In this document: piece after piece, positions 7,576-16,993 of the stretch
Numbering within the stretch: position 1 is the first letter of the stretch
Layout: each line of letters begins with the position of its first letter
Source of the DNA: Halomonas sp.
GTDB lineage: Bacteria > Pseudomonadota > Gammaproteobacteria > Pseudomonadales > Halomonadaceae
DNA: 64,000 bases
Reading direction: 5' to 3'
Assembly (NCBI RefSeq): GCF_029263665.1
Contig: NZ_JAJUFQ010000007.1
Coordinates: forward strand, 124,001-188,000
Translations under genes and position numbers: made by a program
Notes under the pieces: model-generated
The model's input: only the letters and a program-made list of their open reading frames with translations
Database searches by the model: none
Told to the model about the DNA's origin: nothing

Positions 7576-10341
7576 CTAGTGTGCCTCATCCCAATTGGCA
7601 CCACTCGCCGCTTCCACGGTCAAGGGAACATCCAGAGTGACGGTGTTCTGCATGAGCTGCTTGACCTCGGCCATGAAGGCCTCGACCTGATCTTCACGCA
7701 CTTCGAACACCAGTTCATCGTGAACCTGCATCACCATCCAGGCATCGAACCCAGCGTTATCACGCAGCCACGTATCCACGTCGATCATGGCACTCTTGAT
7801 GATATCCGCAGCCGTGCCCTGCATGGGTGCGTTGATGGCGGTCCTCTCGGCACCCTGACGACGGGCACGATTCTGCGAGTGGATCTCCGGCAGATACAGG
7901 CGGCGACCGAACAGGGTCTCGACGAAGCCGTCCTCGGCAGCCTGAGCACGAATACGCTCCATGTACCGCGCCACGCCAGGATAGCGATCGAAATAGCGAT
8001 CGATATAGGTCTTGGCCTGGCTCTGTTCGATATGCAACTGACGGCCCAGCCCCCAGGCACTCATGCCGTATATCAGGCCGAAGTTGATCGCCTTGGCACT
8101 GCGGCGTTGGTCGGCACTGACCTGATCCAGTGCGACACCGAACACCTCTGCGGCAGTGGCTGAATGAATGTCTCGGTTTTCGGAAAACGCGGAGAGAAGT
8201 CCCTTGTCACCAGACAAGTGGGCCATGATACGCAGCTCGATCTGAGAGTAATCCGCAGCAACGATACGGTAGCCGGGCCGGGCGATGAAGGCCTGACGGA
8301 TACGTCGCCCTTCCTCAGTGCGGATGGGAATGTTCTGCAGGTTAGGATCGGTGGACGACAGACGTCCCGTGGCAGCCACGGCCTGATGATAGCTGGTATG
8401 CAGGCGACGCGTGGCCTTGTTGACCAGCTTGGGCAGCTTCTCTGTATAGGTCGAGCGTAACTTGGACAATCCACGATGTTCCATGATCACCTTGGGTAGC
8501 GGATAGTCCAGGGCCAACTCTTCCAGCACCGCTTCCGCAGTCGATGGAGCCCCCTTGGGGGTCTTCTTGATGACCGGAATGCCCTGCTCCTCGAACAGGA
8601 TCTGCCCCAGTTGCTTGGGTGAGCCCAGATTGAACTCACGCCCGGCCAGTTCGTAGGCGCGGGCTTCCAGCTCCTGAATGCGCTTGCCCAACTCCTGGGT
8701 TTGGGTATGCAGGCGCTCTACATCCAGTGCCACACCGTTGCGTTCCATGGCAGACAGCACTCGGATCAATGGCCTCTCCAGGCGATCCAGCACCTCGGAC
8801 ACACGGCCGGTCTTCTCCAGCCTTGGACGTAGTTCGCGGTGCAGGCGCAAGGTGATGTCGACATCCTCGCACGCGTAGGGAACCGCCTGTTCCAGCGAAA
8901 TCTGGTTGAAGGTCAACTGCTTGGCGCCCTTGCCCGCAATATCCTCGAACTTGATCGTACTCTCGCCCAGATACTTCAATGCCAGAGAATCCATATCGTG
9001 GCGAGTGGCAGTAGCGTCGAGCACATAGGATTCGAGCATGGTATCGATCAATTCGCCCTTGACCGCAATGTCGTAGCGAGCCAGCACCGAAATATCATAC
9101 TTGAGGTTCTGACCGATCTTGGCAATGCCGGCATCGTTCAACACCTCAGCCAATGCCTGCAATACCGCCTTCCGGTCCAACTGGGGCGGAGCATCGAGGT
9201 AGTCGTGGGCCAGGGGAATATAGGCGGCTTCGCCAGGTTCCAGAGCCAGCCCGATGCCGACAATATCCGCTTCCATGTAGTCCAGGCTGGTCGTCTCCAG
9301 ATCAAAGCAGAATGCCTCGGCCTTCTTGAGGCGCTTCAACCATTCATCGAACTGGGCCTGTTCAAGGATAGTGACATCCTGGCGCGTGCTACTGGAACCT
9401 TGCTCCAATGCAGTATCGTCGTCATGATCACCGGACGGGGAAACCGATCCCGCTTTCTGGGGCTGTGCCTTGAGCAGTGACTCAAGCCAGGTCCTGAACT
9501 CCAGCTCCCGATAGAGCTCGATCAGGGCCTCGCTGTCCTCCTCACCGACCACCAGCTCATCCAGGCTGATCGCCAGCTCACAGTCGGTCTTGATGGTGGC
9601 AAGCTGGTACGACAGATAGGCCATTTCGCGGTGCTCTTCGAGCTTTCCGGACAAGGTCTTGGCCCCACGGAAGGACAGAGTCTTGACCTTGTCGAGATCC
9701 GCATAGATGGTGTCGAGCCCTCCGCCCATGCCCTGCAACAGGCCCAGCGCCGTCTTTTCTCCCACCCCGGGCACCCCCGGAATGTTATCGATCTTGTCGC
9801 CCATCAGGGCCAGGTAGTCGATGATCAGTTCTGGCGGCAGGCCATACTTTTCCTTGATCCCGGCGACGTCCAGCGTCTCATTCTTCATGGTGTTGACCAG
9901 GGTGATATGGCCATTGACCAACTGGGCCATGTCCTTGTCCCCCGTGGAAATCACGGCGTCACGCCCAGCCTCGGTCGCATGCCGGGCCAGCGTGCCGATG
10001 ACGTCATCGGCCTCGACCCCCTCAATACACAGCAAGGGCAATCCCAGGGCTTTCACGCACTCATGCAATGGCTTGATCTGAGCACGAAGGTCATCAGGCA
10101 TCGAAGGCCTCTGCGCCTTGTACTCCGCGAACAGCTCATCACGGAAGGTCTTTCCCGGAGCGTCAAAAACCACCGCCATGGGACTATCTGGATAGTCCTT
10201 GCGCAGGCTCTTGAGCATGTTGAGCACGCCCTTGATGGCACCGGTAGGCTGGCCCTTGGATGTGGTCAGTGGGGGCAAGGCGTGGAAAGCGCGGTACAGA
10301 TAAGAGGAACCGTCGACGAGAACGATGGGGCTAGAGGCCAT
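7576..10341 (-). CDS. polA: DNA polymerase I
   Basis: This 921-residue protein has all three parts of Pol I: an N-terminal 5'-3' flap exonuclease (residues about 1-290), a 3'-5' proofreading domain whose acidic DLETTS motif and YACEDVD motif are intact, and a C-terminal polymerase domain with motif A (DYSQIELRIMAHLSGD), motif B (RRSAKAINFGLIYG) and motif C (QVHDELVFEV). It fills gaps and removes RNA primers during lagging-strand synthesis and repair. The length matches the family. It is divergent from the DUF2782-type gene and thrB, an order also known in pseudomonads. Confidence 0.98.
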   Translation of the reverse strand: MASSPIVLVDGSSYLYRAFHALPPLTTSKGQPTGAIKGVLNMLKSLRKDYPDSPMAVVFDAPGKTFRDELFAEYKAQRPSMPDDLRAQIKPLHECVKALGLPLLCIEGVEADDVIGTLARHATEAGRDAVISTGDKDMAQLVNGHITLVNTMKNETLDVAGIKEKYGLPPELIIDYLALMGDKIDNIPGVPGVGEKTALGLLQGMGGGLDTIYADLDKVKTLSFRGAKTLSGKLEEHREMAYLSYQLATIKTDCELAISLDELVVGEEDSEALIELYRELEFRTWLESLLKAQPQKAGSVSPSGDHDDDTALEQGSSSTRQDVTILEQAQFDEWLKRLKKAEAFCFDLETTSLDYMEADIVGIGLALEPGEAAYIPLAHDYLDAPPQLDRKAVLQALAEVLNDAGIAKIGQNLKYDISVLARYDIAVKGELIDTMLESYVLDATATRHDMDSLALKYLGESTIKFEDIAGKGAKQLTFNQISLEQAVPYACEDVDITLRLHRELRPRLEKTGRVSEVLDRLERPLIRVLSAMERNGVALDVERLHTQTQELGKRIQELEARAYELAGREFNLGSPKQLGQILFEEQGIPVIKKTPKGAPSTAEAVLEELALDYPLPKVIMEHRGLSKLRSTYTEKLPKLVNKATRRLHTSYHQAVAATGRLSSTDPNLQNIPIRTEEGRRIRQAFIARPGYRIVAADYSQIELRIMAHLSGDKGLLSAFSENRDIHSATAAEVFGVALDQVSADQRRSAKAINFGLIYGMSAWGLGRQLHIEQSQAKTYIDRYFDRYPGVARYMERIRAQAAEDGFVETLFGRRLYLPEIHSQNRARRQGAERTAINAPMQGTAADIIKSAMIDVDTWLRDNAGFDAWMVMQVHDELVFEVREDQVEAFMAEVKQLMQNTVTLDVPLTVEAASGANWDEAH

Positions 10342-10538
10342 GGATCGGCGTCCCTGAACGAAATGGTGGCAAACTGTGTCAAAACAGGAAACACTGTTCG
10401 CGCATCATGTTTGACTGACAATCAGGTAACATGCGCAGGCCATACATGAAAAGCTTGCATGCTTCCTGAACGATTGGCTCCATAATACGCATCATTATCG
10501 ATCTTTGCTTGGAGCCATTTTTGCTAGGAGTCCTCATC

Positions 10539-10811
10539 ATGCCCTTACTTCGCCTCGCTCTCGCCCCGCTGCTGGCTCTGGCCCTCATGGCCGGCGCATC
10601 GCCACTGCTGGCCCAGACCGTCGAGCCGGACATCAAGGTGCGCCAGGAAGCCAGCCAGACGATTCGTGAGTACCGCATCAACGGCAAGCTCTATGCCATT
10701 CGTATCGAGCCCAAGGGCGGCACGGCCTACTTTCTTGTCGACCATAACGGCGATGGCAATTTTCAACGCCAGGAAGGAAATAGCGTGGACGTACCCGGTT
10801 GGGTGAAATGA
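10539..10811 (+). CDS. DUF2782-family small exported protein
   Basis: This 90-residue protein has a signal peptide ending near SPLLAQ and a compact domain in which KVRQEASQTIREYRINGKLY and VPGWVK resemble the DUF2782 family, usually found next to polA and thrB in gammaproteobacteria. The ATG at 10539 follows a TAGGAGT ribosome-binding site. An upstream ATG at 10509 would place residues before the signal peptide and is less likely. Its biochemical role is unknown; location is probably periplasmic. Confidence 0.85.
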   Translation: MPLLRLALAPLLALALMAGASPLLAQTVEPDIKVRQEASQTIREYRINGKLYAIRIEPKGGTAYFLVDHNGDGNFQRQEGNSVDVPGWVK

Positions 10812-10887
10812 CCTCTATGTCGTGTATCGTGCTAGCTCTTCCGAGTCGCTACAATAGGCGCCTTGCAAACTCCGGGCGAGACGACAC

Positions 10888-11862
10888 ATGGCCGTATTCA
10901 CACCTCTTGACGACGCGCAGGTCGCAAGTTTTCTCAGTCGCTTCGATGTAGGCGAACTGACTCAGTTGCAGGGTGTGCCTGCAGGCACCGAAAACAGCAC
11001 CTTCTTCGTGACGACCGATCAGCGTGAACTGGTCCTGACCCTGTTCGAGCAGGGCGATCATGAGGAGCTGCCTTTTTTTGTCGAATTGCTGGATTTCCTG
11101 GATGAACATCGCATTCCTGTCGCAGGTCCCATTCACGACCGCGAAGGGGTTGCCTTGCATGAGTTGGCCGAACGTCCTGCTCTGCTGTTCCCGCGCCTGC
11201 CCGGCAAGCATCCCAAGGCGCCCAACCTGACGCAGTGTCAGGCGCTTGGCATGGCATTGGGCCGGCTGCATCGGGTCTCGCAGCATTTTCCGGGGCACCG
11301 CCCCAATCCACGGGACTTGAACTGGTTATCCGCCATGCATCACAAGGTGATGGCGTATCTCTCTGCCCAGGACCAGACGCTGATGCAAGACGAAGTGGAG
11401 TATTACCAGAGTGTCTTCGGAGAAGCCCCTGAGTTACCCCAGGGTGCACTGCATGGCGACCTGTTCCGTGATAACACTCTGTTCGACGGCGACAGCCTCG
11501 GTGGCATCATCGACTTCTACAATGGCTGTACCGGTGACCTGCTGTTCGACCTGGCCATCGTGATCAACGACTGGGCCACGGATGCCGATGGCCGTCTTGA
11601 CCAAGAACGCCACGATGCCCTGCTGAGTGCCTACCTGGCCCAACGTCCGCTGAAGGCTGCCGAACTCGAACTCTGGCCGGCCATGCTGCGGATGACCGCC
11701 TTGCGTTACTGGCTATCTCGTCTGCTGGTGGTCTATGTGGATCCACCCGCTCATGACCTGACTCCTCATGACCCGGAGCAGTTCCGTCAAATCCTGCTCT
11801 CTCGAATCCACCACGGCGCGCTGCCTTTACCCGAGCCCGCCGTCAGCGCTGGAGCCCACTGA
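10888..11862 (+). CDS. thrB: Homoserine kinase, APH-fold type
   Basis: This 324-residue enzyme phosphorylates L-homoserine in threonine biosynthesis. It is the aminoglycoside-phosphotransferase-like ThrB of Pseudomonas and relatives, not the GHMP-type enzyme of enterics. The catalytic loop LHGDLFRDNTLF and the metal-binding IIDFYNG follow the HGDxxxxN and D motifs of this fold, and the N-terminal TQLQGVPAGTENSTFFV is the nucleotide-binding region. The stop codon is immediately followed by the speA start without a gap, so the two are probably cotranscribed. Confidence 0.93.
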   Translation: MAVFTPLDDAQVASFLSRFDVGELTQLQGVPAGTENSTFFVTTDQRELVLTLFEQGDHEELPFFVELLDFLDEHRIPVAGPIHDREGVALHELAERPALLFPRLPGKHPKAPNLTQCQALGMALGRLHRVSQHFPGHRPNPRDLNWLSAMHHKVMAYLSAQDQTLMQDEVEYYQSVFGEAPELPQGALHGDLFRDNTLFDGDSLGGIIDFYNGCTGDLLFDLAIVINDWATDADGRLDQERHDALLSAYLAQRPLKAAELELWPAMLRMTALRYWLSRLLVVYVDPPAHDLTPHDPEQFRQILLSRIHHGALPLPEPAVSAGAH

Positions 11863-13779
11863 ATGAGCCACAGCACCGCTGCACCATCCCCCGCCAAGCG
11901 CGCACGACGCATCTGGAACATCGACCAGTGGGGGAGTGGTTACTTCGATGTCAACGATGACGGCCAAGCCTTGGTACGCCCCTTGGGTGATGCCGTGGAA
12001 GGCCCGGTCCTGCCATTGGCAGAGCTGACCGATAAATTGCGTCAGGCAGGACTGCGACTACCGGTGCTGATCCGCTTCACTGATATCCTGCATGACCGGG
12101 TCGAGCAGCTATGTGCCGCTTTCGATCAGGCCATGGAGGAAGATGACTTCGATGGCGGCTACACCGCCGTTTACCCGATCAAGGTCAATCAGCAGCGTCG
12201 AGTGGTCGAGGAGATCCTTGCCACTCAGGAACGTGGCCGTGGTCGTGTCGGCCTGGAGGCCGGCAGCAAGCCCGAACTCATGGCGGTTCTGGCTCAATCA
12301 GGCGATGCTTCCTCACTGATCGTATGCAACGGCTACAAGGATCGTGAATACGTGCGCCTGGCCCTGATGGGGGAAAAGCTTGGCCACCGTGTCTATCTCG
12401 TGGTGGAGAAGCTCTCGGAACTGCCATTGATTCTCGAAGAGGCCGAGCGTATCGGCGTCGTACCACGTATCGGCTTGCGCGCTCGCTTGTCCACCATGGG
12501 CAAGGGCAAGTGGCAGGATACCGGCGGCGAAAAATCCAAGTTTGGCCTCACGGCAGGACAGATCCTCAACGTGATCGAGAGCCTGAAGCAGGCCAACCGA
12601 CTCGAGAGCCTGCAACTGGTACATTTCCATCTGGGTTCCCAGATTGCCAACATCGGCGATATTCAAGGTGGTCTGCGCGAGTGTGCCCGTTTCTATCAAC
12701 ACCTGCGTGCGCTCGGTGCTCCTGTGGATACCGTCGACGTAGGTGGTGGCTTGGGTGTCGACTATGAAGGTACGCGCTCGCGCAGTTTCTGCTCGATCAA
12801 CTACTCCATGCATGAGTATGCCCGCAACGTGGTCAACGCCTTCGCCCGGGTGTGCCAGGAAGAAGACCTGCCCTATCCGCACCTGCTCAGCGAGTCAGGC
12901 CGCGCTCTGACCGCTCATCACGCCGTGCTGATCACCAATGTGATTGGCGAAGAGCGGGTGGATACCAAGACGCCCGAACGCCTCAGTGATGACCCGGAAG
13001 TGGAATCCCTGTGGCAGACCTATGACATCGTCGCAGCAGATCCAGAGCCCCGCGCTCTGGTTGAAGCCTGGCACGACCTTGTCCAGGACATGGGAGATCT
13101 ACATGACCGTTTCGTCCTTGGCCTAGCCGATCTTTCGGCCCGAGCGGAAGGTGAAAGCGTCTACTTTGCGGCCTCCGCTGCGCTGCGCAAGCAGCTCGAT
13201 CCCCGCAACCGGGCTCACCGGGAAATTCTTGATGAACTGGCAGAAAAGCTTGCCGACAAACTGTTCGTCAACTTCTCCCTGTTTCAGTCGGTACCGGATG
13301 TCTGGGGTATCGATCAGATCTTTCCGGTCCTGCCACTGACCGGGCTAGATTGCGAGCCAAGCCGGAGAGGCGTGATCCAGGACATTACCTGCGATAGTGA
13401 TGGCCGTATCGACGGTTACGTGGATGGTCAGGGTGTCGAGACCACCCTGCCGCTGCCGGAATGGCGTGAAGGCGAAGAACGACTGCTGGGCTTCTTCCTG
13501 GTCGGCGCCTATCAGGAAATCCTCGGTGACTTGCACAACCTGTTTGGCGATACCGACGCTGTCGATGCTTCCCTGGATCACAAAGGCAACTGGATCCTCA
13601 GCAACCTGCAGCGCGGAGACCGCGTCTGTGATGTACTCGGCTATGTCAATTTCAGTGCCGAAGTCCTGCGGGAACGCCTGCGCGTACAGCTGGCCGCCAG
13701 CAACCTGGACAGCAGCGAGCAACGTCGCTTCCTTTCTGACCTGACGGCAGGCCTGCAAGGTTATACCTATCTTCAGTGA
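11863..13779 (+). CDS. speA: Biosynthetic arginine decarboxylase
   Basis: This 638-residue PLP enzyme of the alanine-racemase-fold (type III) decarboxylases converts arginine to agmatine, the first step of putrescine synthesis. The PLP-lysine motif AVYPIKVNQ and the phosphate-binding VGGGLGVDYEGT are present, and the length is that of SpeA. The last codons (LQ stop) lie in the first copy of an 18-bp tandem duplication that continues past the stop. It converges on the ArnT-like gene, with a hairpin between them. Confidence 0.97.
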   Translation: MSHSTAAPSPAKRARRIWNIDQWGSGYFDVNDDGQALVRPLGDAVEGPVLPLAELTDKLRQAGLRLPVLIRFTDILHDRVEQLCAAFDQAMEEDDFDGGYTAVYPIKVNQQRRVVEEILATQERGRGRVGLEAGSKPELMAVLAQSGDASSLIVCNGYKDREYVRLALMGEKLGHRVYLVVEKLSELPLILEEAERIGVVPRIGLRARLSTMGKGKWQDTGGEKSKFGLTAGQILNVIESLKQANRLESLQLVHFHLGSQIANIGDIQGGLRECARFYQHLRALGAPVDTVDVGGGLGVDYEGTRSRSFCSINYSMHEYARNVVNAFARVCQEEDLPYPHLLSESGRALTAHHAVLITNVIGEERVDTKTPERLSDDPEVESLWQTYDIVAADPEPRALVEAWHDLVQDMGDLHDRFVLGLADLSARAEGESVYFAASAALRKQLDPRNRAHREILDELAEKLADKLFVNFSLFQSVPDVWGIDQIFPVLPLTGLDCEPSRRGVIQDITCDSDGRIDGYVDGQGVETTLPLPEWREGEERLLGFFLVGAYQEILGDLHNLFGDTDAVDASLDHKGNWILSNLQRGDRVCDVLGYVNFSAEVLRERLRVQLAASNLDSSEQRRFLSDLTAGLQGYTYLQ

Positions 13780-13807
13780 TCGCAGTACATTCAGTGATCG
13801 CAGTAAA
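13772..13807. repeat. 18-bp tandem duplication over speA stop
   Basis: The unit ttcagtgatcgcagta plus two bases occurs at 13772-13789 and 13790-13807. The first copy contains the last codons and stop of speA. Confidence 0.9.
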
Positions 13808-13809
13808 TG

Positions 13810-13851
13810 GGGGATTCACCCGGCAGAGAATGATGTGCCAGGTGACTCCCC
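13810..13851. terminator. Probable bidirectional terminator hairpin
   Basis: Arms ggggattcacc (13810-13820) and ggtgactcccc (13841-13851) pair with one mismatch between the convergent speA and ArnT-like genes. A short T-rich stretch follows on the plus strand, so it may end speA transcription. Confidence 0.55.
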
Positions 13852-13863
13852 TTATTTCAAAAG

Positions 13864-13899
13864 TACGTCTCGGCACCTTTAAAAATACGTCTCGGCACC
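13864..13899. repeat. 22-bp-period duplication over gene end
   Basis: The 14-mer tacgtctcggcacc occurs at 13864-13877 and 13886-13899. The second copy is the coding end of the minus-strand ArnT-like gene; the first lies beyond its stop at 13879. Confidence 0.9.
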
Positions 13900-15609
13900 G
13901 GAGCCTGGCAGTGAAGTCGGTGCCAGATACAGTGGTGCTGCATTGGCATCGGCTGGACATCCGGAGAAGGCCGTTCCTGGTATCAACTTCCACAGACTGC
14001 TGTTCTGCAGACCTAGGTCGACTCCCTGATTGAGGTCGCCACATTCAAGGCTGTCGAAGTCCCCCTCTTCTACCAGCAACCAGCGCTTTCCAGGGTTCTC
14101 GGCGAGCCAGGCCATCGCCCTCGGCACCTGTTCATCCACTGGCGTATGATCACCAAAATGTACCGTGGGTCGATGGGCATGGAGCAACGTCTCCTCACTG
14201 AAGTCGAGCATCGCCAGTTCACCCTGGGGCCCGAGTTGCTCATCCACCACAGCCATCATGTCTCGAGGTGAACGGTGTGGATCCATCCACATGTACCCCA
14301 GGGTCGACCACCACCCCCATACCAACCACAAGAACAGGGTACAGGCCAGCATGCCACGGCGTGGCCGCATCAACACTGCCAGGGCAATGGCGACACCACC
14401 CAGTACCAGCCAATCCCACCATGGCGTGATGCCATAGTCATGAGCCAGTTTTTGCAGGGCGCCTATACGTATGAAGCCAAGAATACTGGCGACCAGCAAT
14501 AGACCACCCAGCACCAGAGTGACGCCAAAGGCACAGACATTGACGGGACGCTGGCGCAGCAGACCCGGCAGCAAAGGCGCCAGGGCCAGCACCATAAGCG
14601 GTATCGTGGGCAACATGTAGACACCGCGCTTGCCCGGAGACAATGAGAAGAACACGATGATCAGCACCAGCGCCGACAGCGGCAGGATCAATCGTGCATC
14701 CAGGCGCCGGATACGCCGCCACCAGTTGGGCAATGCCCAAGGCAACGCCAGCACCAGCGGCATCCAGGCCCAGGGCAACACTTCAAAGATGTAATAGTAC
14801 CAAGGCTTCAAATGCGCCCAGGAATTGGCATAGCGCTGGCCCGTCTGCTTGAACAGGATGTTGTCACGATAGGCTGCCAGGCTCGGGTCATCGCCGAAGG
14901 TGGTGATCATGACCATGGGGATTCCCCAGGCCAGCACCACCGCCAGTAAACAAGCCCCTCCTTCCAGCCATTGGCGTAGGTTGACCTTATGAGCCTGCCC
15001 TTTATATGCCAGCCATCCCCAGGCCGGGAACAAGGCCATCGGCAAAAATCCTACCCCCTTCGTCAGGATACCAGCTCCCATCGCAGCAAAGCCGATCCGC
15101 CACCACCATAGCGCAGGCCCCAGCAAGACGTGGCGCATCACACCATAGGCGCCCAGGGTAGTGAAGAAGGTGAGCATCATGTCGATCTGAGCCGTCTTGG
15201 CCTGCAATACAAACTGTAGAGTGGCCAGCAGTGCCAACCCACTCAGCCAGGCAATCCGACGGCCATACAAACGGCGTACCAGGTCCACTGTCAATGCCAG
15301 GGTTCCAAGCCCGGCCAACAAGGTCGGTAGCAGGAACCCTATGCGCAGAGAACCGGTCAACCAGATCGACAGCGCTGAAGCCCACATGAAGATCGGCGGC
15401 TTGTCCGCGTATAGCTCGCCACCACGATGAGGAATCCAGAAATCCCCTGTTACCAGCATTTCAATGGCATTGAGGGCAAAGCGAGGTTCATCCGCAGGCC
15501 AGGGGTCACGCCAGCCCAACCCCAGAGACAACAGTATAGTGGCGAACACGATCAGAACTGCCCAGGCCAGCAAGCGACGAGGGCGTGTAGCAAAGCATGA
15601 TGACAACAT
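13879..15609 (-). CDS. ArnT-like GT83 membrane glycosyltransferase
   Basis: This 576-residue protein has about 12 hydrophobic segments and the N-terminal motif DPWPADEPRF followed by ADKPP, typical of the ArnT / protein-mannosyltransferase (GT-C) superfamily. Such enzymes transfer a sugar from undecaprenyl phosphate to lipid A or another periplasmic acceptor. It follows a GT2 and a LAB_N protein on the same strand, giving a synthase, a helper and a transferase. No arnA, arnB or arnD genes are in the window, so the sugar need not be aminoarabinose. Confidence 0.85.
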   Translation of the reverse strand: MLSSCFATRPRRLLAWAVLIVFATILLSLGLGWRDPWPADEPRFALNAIEMLVTGDFWIPHRGGELYADKPPIFMWASALSIWLTGSLRIGFLLPTLLAGLGTLALTVDLVRRLYGRRIAWLSGLALLATLQFVLQAKTAQIDMMLTFFTTLGAYGVMRHVLLGPALWWWRIGFAAMGAGILTKGVGFLPMALFPAWGWLAYKGQAHKVNLRQWLEGGACLLAVVLAWGIPMVMITTFGDDPSLAAYRDNILFKQTGQRYANSWAHLKPWYYYIFEVLPWAWMPLVLALPWALPNWWRRIRRLDARLILPLSALVLIIVFFSLSPGKRGVYMLPTIPLMVLALAPLLPGLLRQRPVNVCAFGVTLVLGGLLLVASILGFIRIGALQKLAHDYGITPWWDWLVLGGVAIALAVLMRPRRGMLACTLFLWLVWGWWSTLGYMWMDPHRSPRDMMAVVDEQLGPQGELAMLDFSEETLLHAHRPTVHFGDHTPVDEQVPRAMAWLAENPGKRWLLVEEGDFDSLECGDLNQGVDLGLQNSSLWKLIPGTAFSGCPADANAAPLYLAPTSLPGSGAETYF

Positions 15610-15659
15610 GAACAGCCTCGGACTCAGGATCGACCAAGAGGGATATACACTGACAACAT

Positions 15660-15938
15660 TCAGGCAGGCTCTTGCTGGCTGCGCTTGTGTCGACGCAATA
15701 ACGCCAGGTTGCGCAGGTAGATGAACAGACCAGTGCCCTGGCCTAGAATGAAGACCGGATCGCGGCGATGCAGCGCATAAGCGAACAGCGTCACCCCACC
15801 CGCCAGGCTGAGAAACCAGAATGCCGTAGGCACCACACTGCGTTTGGCCTTTTCACTGGCAATCCACTGGACCAGAAAACGTGCAGAAAAGAGCGCCTGC
15901 CCTGCAAAGCCGATTATCATCCACACAGTGACCGTCAT
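15660..15938 (-). CDS. LAB_N-domain small membrane protein
   Basis: This 92-residue protein of about three membrane segments resembles the lipid-A-disaccharide synthase N-terminal-like (LAB_N) family; WMIIGFAGQALFSARFLVQW and KRSVVPTAFWFLSLAGG are typical. Family members often sit beside GT2 and GT83 enzymes and are thought to assist or flip the lipid-linked sugar, which remains unproven. Its start overlaps the GT2 stop by 4 bp (ATGA), showing translational coupling. Confidence 0.85.
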   Translation of the reverse strand: MTVTVWMIIGFAGQALFSARFLVQWIASEKAKRSVVPTAFWFLSLAGGVTLFAYALHRRDPVFILGQGTGLFIYLRNLALLRRHKRSQQEPA

Positions 15939-16771
15939 CCTTTCAGGGCCTCCATGCGAGAAGACACGACATGAGCGGCAACGGACTCTACGTGCGCTTG
16001 CGCCACTGCCTCACTCTCCCCCTGAAGAGATTCGTTGTCCTCGATACCAGTGACCACAGCAGGCAGGCGTGAGCGCCTCTTGAGCCACATCACCCCCATG
16101 AGATCGACGATGCCCACCCACAGGCGATTGCCCAGACCATAATGCGACTGGCCTGCACCGCGCTCCCGATGGTTAACGGGGCGCGCCAGGCACTTGCCTC
16201 CCTGGGCATGGATCAAAGCAGGCAGAAAGCGATGCATATGATCGAAATAGGGCAATGCGAGGAAGGCATCACGGCGAATCACCTTGATGCCGCAGCCGCT
16301 ATCGGGAGAGTCGTCGTCGAGCAGGCGGCGACGAATGTTGTTGGCGATACGCGATGACAGCAGCTTCAACTTCGTATCCTGGCGTACCACCCGATGGCCG
16401 CCGACCAGCACGGCATCTTCATCGATCGCCGCCTGCATGAGTGCCGGGATATCAGCAGGATCGTTCTGGCCATCACCATCCAGCGTGGCCAACCAGGTCC
16501 CTCTCGCCATCCGAGCAGCCTGCCAGACAGAAGTGCTCTGGCCTGCACTGCGGGAATGACGCAGCGGACGCAGATGCTTATCGTGTTGTGCACGTTGCAC
16601 CAGCAGTGACCACGTGTCATCACTGGAGCCATCATCCATCACCAGTACTTCGTAGTTGATGACTGGGCTGATACCTGACATTGCCATGGCAATTTCATCC
16701 AGCAATGCAGGAAGATTACCGGCTTCATTATGGGCAGGAATCAGGACAGAAAGCTCAATATGGGTCATCAT
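15935..16771 (-). CDS. GT2 glycosyltransferase, DPM/ArnC-like
   Basis: This 278-residue cytoplasmic or peripheral enzyme has the GT-A fold start LSVLIPAHNEAGNLPALL, the MDDGSSDDT nucleotide-sugar loop and the ATLDGDGQNDP metal-binding DxD-type motif. This pattern fits dolichyl/undecaprenyl-phosphate sugar synthases (DPM1, ArnC, GtrB). It lacks the C-terminal paired membrane helices of ArnC and GtrB. It is first of the three-gene module and is divergent from the two-component genes at 16994-19104, a gap holding a PmrA-box-like repeat. Confidence 0.88.
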   Translation of the reverse strand: MMTHIELSVLIPAHNEAGNLPALLDEIAMAMSGISPVINYEVLVMDDGSSDDTWSLLVQRAQHDKHLRPLRHSRSAGQSTSVWQAARMARGTWLATLDGDGQNDPADIPALMQAAIDEDAVLVGGHRVVRQDTKLKLLSSRIANNIRRRLLDDDSPDSGCGIKVIRRDAFLALPYFDHMHRFLPALIHAQGGKCLARPVNHRERGAGQSHYGLGNRLWVGIVDLMGVMWLKRRSRLPAVVTGIEDNESLQGESEAVAQAHVESVAAHVVSSRMEALKG

Positions 16772-16822
16772 CGAGAACCTGTCTCAGAAAGGGGAAAAGA
16801 GTCAAAATTATGCCTGCAGAGC

Positions 16823-16839
16823 CTTAACCCTATATTAAA
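16823..16839. promoter_or_regulatory. PmrA/QseB-box-like direct hexamer repeat
   Basis: Cttaac and attaaa are separated by 5 bases, matching the layout of the PmrA box (two CTTAAT/G-like hexamers 11 bp apart). It lies between the divergent GT2 and response-regulator genes, about 50 bp upstream of the GT2 start. A lone half-site cttaag is at 16866. Recognition by the adjacent regulator is inference. Confidence 0.45.
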
Positions 16840-16962
16840 AAACTGACAATATGGCTCTCCGTCACCTTAAGTCATCGATTCTGCAAAATTTGACTTTTTT
16901 TCAGAATATTCTGTGAGTTACATAAGTATCATCCCATGAATTTGAACCAGCACCATTAACTA

Positions 16963-16990
16963 AACAGGAAGATCTGAACAGGAAGATAAC
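16963..16990. repeat. 14-bp duplication of the ribosome-binding region
   Basis: Aacaggaagat occurs at 16963 and again at 16977, 14 bp apart. The second copy provides the AGGAAG ribosome-binding site of the response regulator at 16994; the first duplicates it. Confidence 0.8.
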
Positions 16991-16993
16991 GAC

